A DNA stretch of 64,000 bases from Thalassobacter stenotrophicus (lineage in GTDB: Bacteria; Pseudomonadota; Alphaproteobacteria; Rhodobacterales; Rhodobacteraceae). Position numbers and translations under genes: made by a program. Under the pieces are notes generated by a model. It did not search any database and had not been told where the DNA came from. It was given only the letters and a program-made list of their open reading frames with translations. The stretch spans positions 618,621 to 682,620 of the forward strand of contig NZ_CYRX01000033.1 in NCBI RefSeq assembly GCF_001458315.1, written 5' to 3'. Shown here piece after piece: positions 28,341-37,790 of the stretch. How positions within the stretch are numbered: the first letter of the stretch is position 1; every line of letters starts with the position of its first letter.

Positions 28341-29500
28341 GCGGCTGGCATCCGCCGTTCCACGATCTCAGCCCAGTAGGAGCAGCCCGCCGGGATCGTC
28401 TCATCGCTGAAATTGTACTTGGGGTGGTGGACGTCTGCCGTGTCGCCGTTGCCTACCAGGATATAAGCACCGGGGCGTTTTTCGAGCATGTAGGAAAAAT
28501 CCTCACCGCCCATTGTGATCTCGGCGTCTTGGCAGTCGCCGGACACGGCGCGCGCGACTTCGGCTGCGAATTCCGTCTGCTCGGGGCTGTTGACGGTCGC
28601 GGGATAGCCGGGGTGAAAGATCACCTCGACCGTGCCTCCATAGGTCGCCGCGATGCCTGCGGAAATCTCGCGCATACGGGTTTCGCCCAATGCGCGCATT
28701 TCGGTGCCCATGCTGCGGATCGTGCCTTTGATGTGCACGGTTTGCGGCAGCACGTTGAACGCCTTGGATGAGGTTTCAAAGGAGGTCACGGAGACCACAA
28801 GGTTGCCGTCAGGATGGATGTTGCGCGAGACAATGGATTGCAGCGCCACAACGATATGCGACGCGATAAGGGTCGTATCAATCGCCTCATTCGGTTTGGC
28901 CGCGTGCCCCCCTCGTCCCTTAACGATCAGCTCAAACTGATCGGTGGCAGCGAAGAACGGGCCGGGGCGAATGGCGAACTGGCCGATGGGCAGTTTGGGC
29001 CAATTGTGCATGCCGTAGACTTCTTTGATGTTGAACCGCTCCATCATGCCATCCTCGACCATTTCGCGACCCCCGCCGCCGCCCTCTTCGGCGGGCTGGA
29101 AAATGACCACGACGGTGCCGTCGAAATTGCGCGTCTCCGACAGGTATTTCGCGGCCCCCAGCAGCATGGCGGTATGTCCGTCATGACCACAGGCGTGCAT
29201 TTTGCCCGGCGTGGTAGAAGCGTAGTCGACCCCGGTTTCCTCAAGGATCGGGAGCGCGTCCATATCTGCGCGTAGGCCGATGACGTTGCCGGTTGTGTCG
29301 GTCTTGCCCTTGATCACGCCAACCACGCCCGTCCGCCCGATGCCGGTGACGACCTCATCACAGCCAAATGCCGCCAGCTTGTCAGCCACGATCCCGGCGG
29401 TGCGGTGCGTGTCGAACAGCAGTTCAGGGTTGCGGTGGAAATCCTGACGCCATTCGGTGATTTCAGGCAGGAGTTCGGCAAAGCGGTTTTTGATGGGCAT
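28337..29500 (-). CDS. M20 family amidohydrolase (hippurate/N-acyl-amino-acid hydrolase type)
   Basis: This 387-residue metallohydrolase has the M20D layout: RNPELLFDTHRTA, the metal-binding MHACGHDGHTAMLLGAAK near residue 105, the EEGGGGGREM segment with the catalytic glutamate pair, and HNWPKLPIGQ. The insertion domain around GRGGHAAKPNEAID is also present. Characterised members remove acyl groups from N-acyl-amino acids (hippurate, acetyl-diaminopimelate, indole-acetyl amino acids). It is probably cytoplasmic. It is followed upstream, on the same strand, by an ArgE-type M20 enzyme and sits beside a peptide ABC transporter, which suggests use of imported acylated amino acids or peptides. 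Confidence 0.9.
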   Translation of the reverse strand: MPIKNRFAELLPEITEWRQDFHRNPELLFDTHRTAGIVADKLAAFGCDEVVTGIGRTGVVGVIKGKTDTTGNVIGLRADMDALPILEETGVDYASTTPGKMHACGHDGHTAMLLGAAKYLSETRNFDGTVVVIFQPAEEGGGGGREMVEDGMMERFNIKEVYGMHNWPKLPIGQFAIRPGPFFAATDQFELIVKGRGGHAAKPNEAIDTTLIASHIVVALQSIVSRNIHPDGNLVVSVTSFETSSKAFNVLPQTVHIKGTIRSMGTEMRALGETRMREISAGIAATYGGTVEVIFHPGYPATVNSPEQTEFAAEVARAVSGDCQDAEITMGGEDFSYMLEKRPGAYILVGNGDTADVHHPKYNFSDETIPAGCSYWAEIVERRMPAA

Positions 29501-29557
29501 CCGGGGGTCTCTTGTTCGAGGGTCAGGGCCGCGTGTGTCGCGCGCTTGGCTTTATAA

Positions 29558-30727
29558 TTAGGGACTGACGGTCAACATGTCGACCACTGCGCGCAGAACC
29601 TGTTCACCTCGGGTGAATTGCGCGAGCTCGATATACTCATTGGGTTGGTGGGCTTGTGCGATGTCGCCGGGTCCACAGATCACGGCGGAATACCCTGCGT
29701 TTTGGAACTGCCCTGCCTCTGTGCCGTAACTGACGGCATGGGTGCCATTGTCACCGGTGGCTTGGCGCATGATCTGCTCGGCCCGTCCGTTGTGCTCGGG
29801 CGCAAGGGGCGGGACGTCGAACTGCGGGGTCAGGGTGATGCCGGCATCGGGGTGGATGGCTTTCATCCGTGCCTCGACCTGCGCGACCCGCGCGCGAAGC
29901 GAGGCCTCATAGCTTGCGGCGTCTTCGCCTGGCACCAATCGCACGTCGATACCAAAGCGGCAGTCTTTGGCTGTGATGTTATGGGCCGTGCCGCCGGTGA
30001 TGGTGCCGGTGTGGGCCGTGGAAAAGGGCGGGTCGAAGGGAGCTGCAAGGACCGATGGCGTCTGCGCGCGGATGCGGTCATTAGTGTCATTTACCCACGA
30101 CAAAAGGTGCGCGCCTTCAAGGATTGCGCTGACACCTTCGTGCATCATCGACGAATGCACCTCGTGCCCGCGGACATGGACCTGCCAGCCGACGCTGCCC
30201 TTTTGGCCGGTCACAACCTGCATGTTTGTCGGCTCTCCGATCAGGGCGATGGCGGCTTTGGGCAGGCGGTCCACCATATCCGCAATCATGTGCGGTGCGC
30301 CGACGCAGCCGATTTCCTCATCATAGCTGAGCGCGATTTGGAGGGGCCGCTTTAGGTCAAGCGACAGTGCGTAGGGCACCATCGCGAGGGCCAGTGCGTT
30401 GAACCCTTTCATGTCGCAGGTGCCGCGGCCGTACAAACGATCGTCCCGTTCCGTGACGGTAAACGGATCGGTGTCCCACTCTTGGCCATCGACGGGCACC
30501 ACATCTGTGTGGCCTGACAAAATGATCCCGCCCTCCACCTGAGGTCCGATATGGGCATAGATCGCGGCCTTCCGCCCTGTTTGGTCGTAGACCCGATGCG
30601 CTGTAACGCCAAAATCTGCCAGATACCCCTCAACCCAGTCCACAAGGGCGAGGTTGCTGTCACGGCTGACGGTTGGAAACGCCACAAGGGTTTCGAGAAT
30701 CTCGCGCGGGGTCAAAGAGTTTGGCAT
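29558..30727 (-). CDS. argE: Acetylornithine deacetylase (ArgE type)
   Basis: This 389-residue M20 enzyme would release ornithine from N-acetylornithine. It shows the metal ligand segment LSGHTDVVPVDGQEWDTDPF, the GRGTCDMKGFNALALAM segment, and SYDEEIGCVGAPHMIADM with the catalytic glutamates. The dimerisation-domain motif VHVRGHEVHSSMMHEGVSA is also present. The upstream part of the open frame lacks homology, and the ATG at 30727 has a GGAG ribosome binding site. Many Rhodobacterales carry several ArgE paralogues and also ArgJ, so this copy may serve peptide or acyl-amino-acid catabolism instead of arginine biosynthesis. It is divergent from the peptide transporter operon, sharing a 200-base control region. 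Confidence 0.85.
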   Translation of the reverse strand: MPNSLTPREILETLVAFPTVSRDSNLALVDWVEGYLADFGVTAHRVYDQTGRKAAIYAHIGPQVEGGIILSGHTDVVPVDGQEWDTDPFTVTERDDRLYGRGTCDMKGFNALALAMVPYALSLDLKRPLQIALSYDEEIGCVGAPHMIADMVDRLPKAAIALIGEPTNMQVVTGQKGSVGWQVHVRGHEVHSSMMHEGVSAILEGAHLLSWVNDTNDRIRAQTPSVLAAPFDPPFSTAHTGTITGGTAHNITAKDCRFGIDVRLVPGEDAASYEASLRARVAQVEARMKAIHPDAGITLTPQFDVPPLAPEHNGRAEQIMRQATGDNGTHAVSYGTEAGQFQNAGYSAVICGPGDIAQAHQPNEYIELAQFTRGEQVLRAVVDMLTVSP

Positions 30728-30853
30728 CGGGGCTCCGGATGTTGCGGCTGCGGAAAAGTGTGGCGGGGTCCCGCAAAGGTCAAGCGCAACTGAGTGATTT
30801 GACACCTCAGGCGAGGGGTCAGCGGTAAGGTGGATTGCGAGCCGCGCAAAGTG

Positions 30854-30892
30854 TGTTAATCTTTTGATATGTTAATCATCAAAAGTTTTTTT
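30854..30892 (+). promoter_or_regulatory. Nested direct and inverted repeats before the peptide transporter operon
   Basis: Two direct copies of TGTTAATC (30854-30861 and 30870-30877) overlap an inverted repeat CTTTTGAT/ATCAAAAG (30861-30868 and 30878-30885). The second arm runs straight into seven Ts. This AT-rich block stands out from its surroundings between argE and the transporter genes. It could be an operator (GntR-like spacing) or an attenuator hairpin in the transporter leader. Sequence alone does not choose between them. Confidence 0.45.
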
Positions 30893-30928
30893 GGTGATCA
30901 ATGTCTCCATTCAGGGGGAGGGTGGCAC

Positions 30929-31924
30929 ATGCCCGAGGGTGGGCGACGCGTTCTTGAGGTTTTGGGCCTTGAGATCGTATTTCACACGCGCGACGGCGAA
31001 ATACATGCCGTCAACGATGTCAGCTTTAGTCTCGCCCCCGGAGAGGTTCTGGGCGTGGTGGGCGAGAGCGGCTCGGGAAAATCCGTTACTATGATGTCCC
31101 TGATTGGGCTGTTGCCATCACCTCCCGCTAGGGTGTGCCGGGGTCAAGTCCTGTTGGACGGCGAAAACTTGCTGATGGTATCCCCTGCGCGCATGCGCCA
31201 AGTGCGCGGGGGCGAGGTGGGCTTTGTGTTCCAAGACCCGATGACCTCGCTCAACCCGGTGTTTACGGTGGGCTACCAATTGGCAGAGCCACTGCGCCGC
31301 CACATGGGGATGACCAAACGCGCGGCCCGTGCGCGGTCGATTGAACTGCTAGAGCTGGTAGGCATTCCCGATGCGGCGGCGCGGTTGCGCGACTATCCGC
31401 ACCAGTTTTCGGGCGGCATGCGCCAGCGCGTGATGATTGCGATTGCCTTGGCGTGTGAGCCTAAGGTGTTGATCGCGGATGAGCCGACCACCGCGTTGGA
31501 TGTCACCATTCAAGCCCAGATCCTGGAACTGCTCCAAGATTTGCGCGCGCAACTGGGTATGGCGATCATTTGGATCACCCATGATTTGGGGGTGATCGCT
31601 GGTATCGCGGACCGTGTGATGGTGATGTACGGCGGCCAAGTGGTTGAACAGGCCCCTGTGCGGGAGGTGTTTGGCAACCCGCAGCATCCCTACACCCGCG
31701 CGTTGTTGAAAACGGTGCCCAGTGTGACCGGCGCGCGCGCGGCTCGGTTGGAGGTGATCGAGGGCCAGCCTCCGATTTTGACCAGCGCGCCATCTGCATG
31801 CAGCTTTCGGGATCGATGTGCGGACCGGGCTGCGCAGTGCGACCGCGAAAATCCTGTGCTGCGGGCCATCGGCGGCGGGCACGATGTTGCATGCCATCAA
31901 AGCTATGGGGGATGCCCCGCATGA
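30929..31924 (+). CDS. Peptide ABC transporter ATPase (DppD/OppD type)
   Basis: This 331-residue cytoplasmic ATPase has Walker A GESGSGKS near residue 45, the signature [11 protein letters not shown] and Walker [13 protein letters not shown]. It also has the C-terminal oligopeptide-transporter extension with the cysteine pattern [14 protein letters not shown]. With its partner ATPase it powers import of peptides or similar solutes. The open frame starts earlier, but GGGGAGGG precedes the ATG at 30929. It is the first gene of a five-gene transporter operon in the order ATPase, ATPase, binding protein, permease, permease, and overlaps the next gene by ATGA. Confidence 0.92.
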   Translation: MPEGGRRVLEVLGLEIVFHTRDGEIHAVNDVSFSLAPGEVLGVVGESGSGKSVTMMSLIGLLPSPPARVCRGQVLLDGENLLMVSPARMRQVRGGEVGFVFQDPMTSLNPVFTVGYQLAEPLRRHMGMTKRAARARSIELLELVGIPDAAARLRDYPHQFSGGMRQRVMIAIALACEPKVLIADEPTTALDVTIQAQILELLQDLRAQLGMAIIWITHDLGVIAGIADRVMVMYGGQVVEQAPVREVFGNPQHPYTRALLKTVPSVTGARAARLEVIEGQPPILTSAPSACSFRDRCADRAAQCDRENPVLRAIGGGHDVACHQSYGGCPA

Positions 31925-32907
31925 GTGCCGCCTTGGTTCAGGTCCGCGACCTAAAAATGCACTTTCCGATCTATGCGGGGCTGTTTCGGCGGCAAGTTGG
32001 CAGCGTAAAGGCCGTGGATGGGGTCAGCTTTGACATTATGGCCGGTGAGACACTGGGCCTTGTGGGTGAAAGCGGGTGTGGCAAGTCCACCTGCGGGCGC
32101 GCGGTGCTGCGTCTGTATGATATCACGGGCGGCTCAATCACCATTGACGGACGTGAGATTGGACATGTTCCGCAATCCGCGCTGATGGGTATGCGACCAA
32201 CCATGCAGATGGTGTTTCAGGACCCGCAGGCCAGCCTCAATCCGCGCATGACTGTCGCCGCCATTATCGGTGAGCCGTTGGATGAGCACACCGATTGGTC
32301 CAAGGCGCAAAAGCTGGACCGTATCTATGAGTTGATGGATCAGGTCGGGCTGAACCGGCAGTTCGCGCACCGCTATCCACATGCGTTTTCCGGGGGGCAA
32401 CGCCAGCGGATCGGGATCGCGCGAGCGCTGGCGCTGAAGCCCAAGTTTATCGTCTGCGATGAGCCGATTGCCGCCCTTGATGTGTCCATTCAGGCGCAGG
32501 TGGTGAACCTGTTGGAAACGTTGCAGGACGAACTGGGCCTGACCTATCTGTTCATCAGCCACGATCTGAGCATGGTGCGCCATATCGCCGACCGCGTGGC
32601 GGTGATGTACCTAGGGCAGGTGGTGGAACTGGCCCCGCGTGAGGCGCTGTATCACAACCCGCTGCACCCCTACACGCAGGCCCTGTTGTCAGCGGTGCCC
32701 GAGCCTGACCCCGCACGCGCCCAAACCCCGCAGTCACGGATTATTTTGCGTGGTGACGTGCCATCGCCCGCCGACCCACCCAAGGGCTGCAATTTCTGCA
32801 CCCGGTGCCCGCAGGTGATGGCGCGGTGCAAGACCGAGGCCCCCATTTTTAGAGAGGTGACGCCGGGCCGTTTTGTGGCCTGTCACCTTTATGAGACCGT
32901 CAATTAA
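31921..32907 (+). CDS. Peptide ABC transporter ATPase (DppF/OppF type)
   Basis: This 328-residue second ATPase of the transporter has Walker [10 protein letters not shown] near residue 49, the signature [14 protein letters not shown], Walker [13 protein letters not shown], and the C-terminal [14 protein letters not shown] extension. The longer N-terminal loop ([21 protein letters not shown]) is typical of OppF/DppF. The start ATG overlaps the preceding TGA stop, so the two ATPases are probably made in equal amounts. Confidence 0.92.
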   Translation: MSAALVQVRDLKMHFPIYAGLFRRQVGSVKAVDGVSFDIMAGETLGLVGESGCGKSTCGRAVLRLYDITGGSITIDGREIGHVPQSALMGMRPTMQMVFQDPQASLNPRMTVAAIIGEPLDEHTDWSKAQKLDRIYELMDQVGLNRQFAHRYPHAFSGGQRQRIGIARALALKPKFIVCDEPIAALDVSIQAQVVNLLETLQDELGLTYLFISHDLSMVRHIADRVAVMYLGQVVELAPREALYHNPLHPYTQALLSAVPEPDPARAQTPQSRIILRGDVPSPADPPKGCNFCTRCPQVMARCKTEAPIFREVTPGRFVACHLYETVN

Positions 32908-32952
32908 GGGCGGAAAGACCAAAGCATTGTGAACCAGTACGGGAGACCGATT

Positions 32953-34668
32953 ATGATGAGAACAGCTTTGCAAAGCGCTGCCGCGACTTTGCTATGTGTG
33001 CCGATGACACTGGCGGATGGGCACAGCGGTGAGCGTGGCCGCGATGGGAACCTGTCGCTCATTTATTGGCAGGCGCCCTCAATCCTGAACCCCTTTTTGT
33101 CTGCGGGCACCAAGGACGTAGAGGCCGCCTCGCTGATGCTAGAGCCGCTGGCCCGCTATGATGAGACCGGCACAATGGTGCCTTGGCTGGCCGCTGATAT
33201 CCCGACGGTTGAAAACGGCGGTGTGTCCGAAGATTTGACGACGATCACATGGAAAATCCAACCGGGCATTGTGTGGTCTGATGGCACTGCGTTTACGGCG
33301 CGGGACGTGAAGTTCACGGCTGAATACTGCATGAACCCCGACGGCGGCTGCGCGCATGGAACGAAGTTTGAGGGTGTGCAATCGGTTGAGGCGCCGGATG
33401 ACCTGACGGTTGTGGTCACCTTTGATGGGCCCAAGCCCTTTCCCTATGGTCCGTTTGTTGGGGTCGAAAGCCCAATCCTACAGGCTGCTCAATTCGCTGA
33501 TTGCATGGGGGCGGCGGCCTCTACCTGTACGGAGCAGAATTTTAATCCCATCGGGACCGGCCCTTTTACGGTGACGGAATTCCGCACCAACGACGTGATC
33601 ACACTGGCTGCGAACGAATCCTACCGCGAGGCGGGCAAACCCGCCTTTGCCACAGTGACCTTTAAGGGGGGCGGTGACGCAGCCGCCGCTGGCCGCGCTG
33701 TGATGGAAACCGGTGAGTTCGACTACGGCTGGAACCTGCAACTTGCGCCTGAGGTAATTGCAGGCATGCAGGCTGGCGGCTTGGGCACCCCGGTCGCGGG
33801 TTTTGGCCCTTTGGTCGAGCGTCTGATGCTAAACCAAACTGATCCTGACCCCGCGCTTGGGGATCGTCGATCCACCGCTGACGCGCCACATCCGTTCCTA
33901 CAGGACCCTGCGGTTTATACTGCGCTGTCGATGGCGATTGACCGGCCGTTGTTGGTGGAAATTGGCTACGGACAAGCCGGGCGCGTGACGTGCAACTGGA
34001 TCGCGGCACCGGCGGCTGTGAATTCCACCACCTTCACGTGTGATACACAGGACCTTGAGGGTGCCAAAGCCATGCTAGAGGCGGCGGGCTACGTCGACAC
34101 CGATGGCGACGGTGTGCGCGAAACGCCCGCAGGCCGACCGATGGAGATTTTGTACCAGACCTCAACCAACGCGGTGCGACAGGATTTTCAGGCTCTGATC
34201 AAGGAATGGTGGGAAGAAATCGGCCTGAGCGTTGAGTTGCGGAACATATCTAGCTCTGTGTTCTTTGGGGGGGATGCGGGATCACCTGATACCCTGCAAA
34301 AGTTCTATGCGGACGTTCATATGTACGCCAACACGTTCAACGGGACCGATCCGCAGACGTATTTGGGCAATGGTTTGTGCGACAAGGCTCCGCGGCCCGA
34401 AACCCAATGGCAGGGTGAGAACATGTCACGCTTTTGCATGGCGGAATATGACGCCCTGCACGCGCAACTGCAAACCACCGCAGGGGCCGAGGCGCGCGCC
34501 GCCATCGCCCGCGCGCTGAACGATATGTACGTGGGCAACGGTGGGATGATCCCGCTGGTGCACCGGGGGCGTTTGTCCGCCCACGCCAACACGCTGGGCG
34601 GTGTGAAGCTGAACGTATGGGACAGTGAAATTTGGAACATCGCCGATTGGTACCGCATCGGCGAATAA
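32953..34668 (+). CDS. Peptide ABC transporter substrate-binding protein (SBP family 5)
   Basis: This 571-residue periplasmic binding protein has an N-terminal signal peptide ending near LADG (about residue 22). The mature part shows the family 5 pattern: LNPFLSAGTKDVEAASLMLEPLARYD, then WKIQPGIVWSDGTAFTARDVKFT. The C-terminal domain contains NTFNGTDPQTYLGNGLCDKAPRP. Several paired cysteines suggest disulphides. Family members bind peptides, nickel, glutathione or opines, and the ligand here is not identifiable. A GTG 24 bases upstream is in frame, but GGGAGA is better spaced for the ATG at 32953. Seventy bases separate it from the first permease gene. Confidence 0.9.
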   Translation: MMRTALQSAAATLLCVPMTLADGHSGERGRDGNLSLIYWQAPSILNPFLSAGTKDVEAASLMLEPLARYDETGTMVPWLAADIPTVENGGVSEDLTTITWKIQPGIVWSDGTAFTARDVKFTAEYCMNPDGGCAHGTKFEGVQSVEAPDDLTVVVTFDGPKPFPYGPFVGVESPILQAAQFADCMGAAASTCTEQNFNPIGTGPFTVTEFRTNDVITLAANESYREAGKPAFATVTFKGGGDAAAAGRAVMETGEFDYGWNLQLAPEVIAGMQAGGLGTPVAGFGPLVERLMLNQTDPDPALGDRRSTADAPHPFLQDPAVYTALSMAIDRPLLVEIGYGQAGRVTCNWIAAPAAVNSTTFTCDTQDLEGAKAMLEAAGYVDTDGDGVRETPAGRPMEILYQTSTNAVRQDFQALIKEWWEEIGLSVELRNISSSVFFGGDAGSPDTLQKFYADVHMYANTFNGTDPQTYLGNGLCDKAPRPETQWQGENMSRFCMAEYDALHAQLQTTAGAEARAAIARALNDMYVGNGGMIPLVHRGRLSAHANTLGGVKLNVWDSEIWNIADWYRIGE

Positions 34669-34738
34669 GTCCTGAGCGGGGTTGCGCGGATACGTTCTGC
34701 GCCGCCCCAAACGACCCTGAATAAAGGCGCCTGTATAG

Positions 34739-35746
34739 ATGCTGACATTCACGATCCGACGATTGATCTTTGCCGTGCCGACACTTCTGTTCACGGCGCT
34801 TATCATCTTTTTGTTGCTAGAGCTGGCACCGGGCGATCCGATGTCGAACGTACCGCTCACGGTGCCTGATGATGTAAAGCAACAGATGCGGCTTGCGCTG
34901 GGCCTTGGTGAACCGATGCACATCCGGTTCTTTAAATGGATTGTGCAGTTTTTCTGGATTGAGCCGCTGAACCTGTTTGATCAGATGTTTGGCACCACCT
35001 TTGCCGAGGGCAAATTGCGCGTGATCTCGTGGCAAAGCCGCAGCCCCGTTATCGACATTATCGCAGAGCGTATTCCTCAAACGCTGTGGGTGGTGGGGAC
35101 GGCCTATGTGGTGGCAATCGCGATCGCGATCCCGGTCGGGATCTATTCTGCATATCGCCAGTATTCGTTCTTTGACCAAGCGGGGACGTTCATCACGATG
35201 GTCGGCTATTCCGTGCCGCCGTTCTTTTCGGGGGTGTTGGTGATTGTGGTTTTCGCGGTGAACCTTGGGTGGTTCCCGTCGATCTATGACACAACGCACA
35301 AAGTTGTCGATTGGGACAGCTTCGTGGTGCAATTGAAGCAGATGATTATGCCGGTGATGGTGCTCGCGCTACAGATTACCTCCCAGATTTCGAGGTTCAT
35401 GCGGGCGTCTATGCTGGACAATCTGGAGCAGGACTATGTGCGCACCGCACGCGCCAAGGGGATGGGGGAGCGGACGGTGGTGATGGTCCACGTGCTGCGC
35501 AATTCGATGATCCCTGTGGTGACGGTGATCGCGCTGGGCATTCCTGCTATTTTTGGCGGCGCGATCATCACTGAGCAGGTATTTAAGGTGAACGGTATTG
35601 GGCAGTTGTTGATCACCGCCATTCAGGCCAATGACCTGCCGATGGTGCAAACGCTGACCTTCATTTTCGCGGTCCTGATCGTGCTGTTTAACCTGTTTGC
35701 AGACGTGTTGTATGGCATCCTGGACCCGAGGATCCGCTATGACTGA
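34739..35746 (+). CDS. Peptide ABC transporter permease (DppB type)
   Basis: This 335-residue inner-membrane permease has about six helices. It carries the N-terminal MLTFTIRRLIFAVPTLLFTALIIF-type helix and the EAA-loop region (RTARAKGMGERTVVMVHVLRNSM) that docks to the ATPase. The final helix precedes GILDPRIRYD. The large loop between the first two helices (residues 35-105) is longer than in minimal family members. Its end overlaps the start of the second permease gene by eight bases. Confidence 0.92.
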   Translation: MLTFTIRRLIFAVPTLLFTALIIFLLLELAPGDPMSNVPLTVPDDVKQQMRLALGLGEPMHIRFFKWIVQFFWIEPLNLFDQMFGTTFAEGKLRVISWQSRSPVIDIIAERIPQTLWVVGTAYVVAIAIAIPVGIYSAYRQYSFFDQAGTFITMVGYSVPPFFSGVLVIVVFAVNLGWFPSIYDTTHKVVDWDSFVVQLKQMIMPVMVLALQITSQISRFMRASMLDNLEQDYVRTARAKGMGERTVVMVHVLRNSMIPVVTVIALGIPAIFGGAIITEQVFKVNGIGQLLITAIQANDLPMVQTLTFIFAVLIVLFNLFADVLYGILDPRIRYD

Positions 35747-36653
35747 GCCCTCGATCCCGGGTGTGGCTGCGCGCCCGCCTCGCAATCATTGGTGGGATGT
35801 GTGGGACCAGTTCAAGGTTCATAAGGGCGCGTTGGTGGGGGCGTTTTTCTTTTTGTTGATCGTGTTCTTGGTGCTGTTTGGGCCGCTCCTGTGGGACATT
35901 GATCCGACCAAGACCAACATCCGTTCCCGCAATCAGGGAATGAGTTGGGCGCATCCGTTTGGGACCGACCAGTTGGGGCGCGATATTTTTGCGCGGATGA
36001 TTGCGGGGGGGCGCGTGTCGATGGGCGTGGGGCTAACGGCGATGGCCCTATCGGTAATTATTGGGACGTTCGTCGGTGTGATTGCGGGCTACTTCAAGCG
36101 GCTCGATGGGGTGTTGATGCGGCTGACGGACCTGTTCCTCGCGCTGCCGCTGATGCCGCTGTTGTTGGTGACGGTCCTGTTGTTCCGAGAGCCGCTAAGC
36201 GCAGCCTTTGGCCCAGAAGGTGGGATATTCGTGCTGATGGTCAGTGCGATTGGTATCACGTCATGGATGCAAACTGCCCGCATTGTGCGCGGTGATGTGT
36301 TGGCATTGAAGGAGCGAGAGTTCGTACTGGCAGCGCGCTCGATCGGGACGCCGCCGCGTCGGATGATCACACGCCATATTTTGCCCAACGTGATGTCACC
36401 GATCATGGTGTCGGCCACGCTGGGCATTGCGAATGCCATTATCACCGAGAGTGCATTGTCCTTTTTGGGGTTAGGGTTTCCGCCGGATTTTCCGACGTGG
36501 GGGCGGTTGTTGTTCGACGGTGTGGATTACCTGACGCAATACCCAGAGCGGGTGTTTTGGCCGGGCCTTGCGATATCTTTGACGGTGTTGTCGGTAAACT
36601 ACGTTGGCGACGGTTTGCGCGATGCTTTGGATCCGCGCATTCGGGGGCGTTAG
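35739..36653 (+). CDS. Peptide ABC transporter permease (DppC type)
   Basis: This 304-residue partner permease has the N-terminal OppC_N-type segment with one helix near residues 27-47, then WAHPFGTDQLGRDIFARMIAGGRVS. Five more helices follow, with the EAA loop LAARSIGTPPRRMITRHILPN and the terminal GDGLRDALDPRIRGR. The ATG lies inside the end of the first permease gene. The operon ends here, only 12 bases from the end of the convergent deacetylase gene. Confidence 0.92.
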   Translation: MTEPSIPGVAARPPRNHWWDVWDQFKVHKGALVGAFFFLLIVFLVLFGPLLWDIDPTKTNIRSRNQGMSWAHPFGTDQLGRDIFARMIAGGRVSMGVGLTAMALSVIIGTFVGVIAGYFKRLDGVLMRLTDLFLALPLMPLLLVTVLLFREPLSAAFGPEGGIFVLMVSAIGITSWMQTARIVRGDVLALKEREFVLAARSIGTPPRRMITRHILPNVMSPIMVSATLGIANAIITESALSFLGLGFPPDFPTWGRLLFDGVDYLTQYPERVFWPGLAISLTVLSVNYVGDGLRDALDPRIRGR

Positions 36654-36665
36654 GACTTTGGATAT

Positions 36666-37790
36666 TTAAGAACCAAAGAAGCGGGGGCGCGCCGCGAGAT
36701 GGGCCACGCGGTCTTGGGTTTCTGGGCGGATTGGGCCCGGGCGCGGGGCGTCGCGCAATGTGGTGAACCAGTGCTCAGGTGGCGATTTTCCGCGGGAGTG
36801 ATTGTCCCATTTGAGGGCGCGTAGGACGTCTTGGGCGTTTGGGGGGAGGCGGTCTGGGATATCATGGCCGCTGAGTGTGGCCCAAACGCCTGTCCAGAGC
36901 CGACCCACGGACCACGGGTTGTAGCCGCCGCCGCCTAGGACCAGCACGCGGGGGGCGGCATCCTTTAGGGCGTGGATGATGGCCCAGTGGGCGTTGTTTG
37001 ATAGGGTTAAGCGGGAAAGGGGGTCCTCTTCTACGGCGTCTGCACCGCATTGTAGGACGAGGGCGTCTGGGGCCATTTGCTCGATCAGTGGGAGGATGAG
37101 ATGGTCGAGGATATGGGCCATCTCGCTGTCGTTTAGATTGCGGGCAAGGGGGAGGTTGTAGGTTTGGCCGATGCCCGCATCGTCCAGCGCGCCGGTGAAG
37201 GGCCAGCGTTTTTCTTCGTGGGTTGAGATGAGGAGCGTATCAGGGTCGTCGGCGAAGGCGTGTTCAACGCCGTCCATGTGGTGGGCATCGATGTCGAGGT
37301 AGGCGATGCGTTGTGCACCATTGCGGCGGAGCGACAAGATCGCGAGGACCGGATCGTTGAGGTAGCAAAAGCCGTTGGCCCGATCGGGCATGCCATGATG
37401 AGTGCCGCCGCCGGGGTGGTAGATTGTACCTCCGTCTTTGAGCAGCTCACCTGCCAGAAGCGACGCGCCGGCCGCGGTGGCGGGACGGCGCCAAACCTCG
37501 GGGTAGATGGGGTTGGCGTGGGTTCCGAGCCCGTGGCGTGCCTTCATCTCATCCGTTGCGATGCCTGTGGTTTCGGCCTGTTGAAGGGCGGCGAGGTATT
37601 CGGGTGTATGCCAGATTTCCAGTGCCTTGGCCTTGGCGCGGGGGGAGGTGAGATATACCTCCCGCGGGAGCCAGCCCATCGCGCGGCTGAGGTCCATCGC
37701 GGTGGAGACGCGGGGAATGCGTAAGGGATGCCAGCCGCCGTAGCTGGAGCCGCGGTAAATTTCGGAGCCGAGGAAAAGGGGTGGGGTCAC
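36666..37790 (-). CDS. Histone deacetylase-like (AcuC/HDAC superfamily) zinc deacetylase
   Basis: This 374-residue enzyme of the HDAC/acetylpolyamine amidohydrolase superfamily keeps every catalytic landmark. These are the charge-relay pair in PGGGTHHGMPD, zinc ligands in YLDIDAHHMDGVE and QCGADAVEEDP, and the transition-state tyrosine region GGGGYN. Bacterial relatives remove acetyl groups from acetyl-CoA synthetase (AcuC) or from acetylated polyamines. An acs gene is present far upstream, but an AcuC role is inference. The GTG start overlaps the stop of the upstream glutathione peroxidase gene (GTGA), so the pair is translationally coupled. Confidence 0.9.
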   Translation of the reverse strand: MTPPLFLGSEIYRGSSYGGWHPLRIPRVSTAMDLSRAMGWLPREVYLTSPRAKAKALEIWHTPEYLAALQQAETTGIATDEMKARHGLGTHANPIYPEVWRRPATAAGASLLAGELLKDGGTIYHPGGGTHHGMPDRANGFCYLNDPVLAILSLRRNGAQRIAYLDIDAHHMDGVEHAFADDPDTLLISTHEEKRWPFTGALDDAGIGQTYNLPLARNLNDSEMAHILDHLILPLIEQMAPDALVLQCGADAVEEDPLSRLTLSNNAHWAIIHALKDAAPRVLVLGGGGYNPWSVGRLWTGVWATLSGHDIPDRLPPNAQDVLRALKWDNHSRGKSPPEHWFTTLRDAPRPGPIRPETQDRVAHLAARPRFFGS

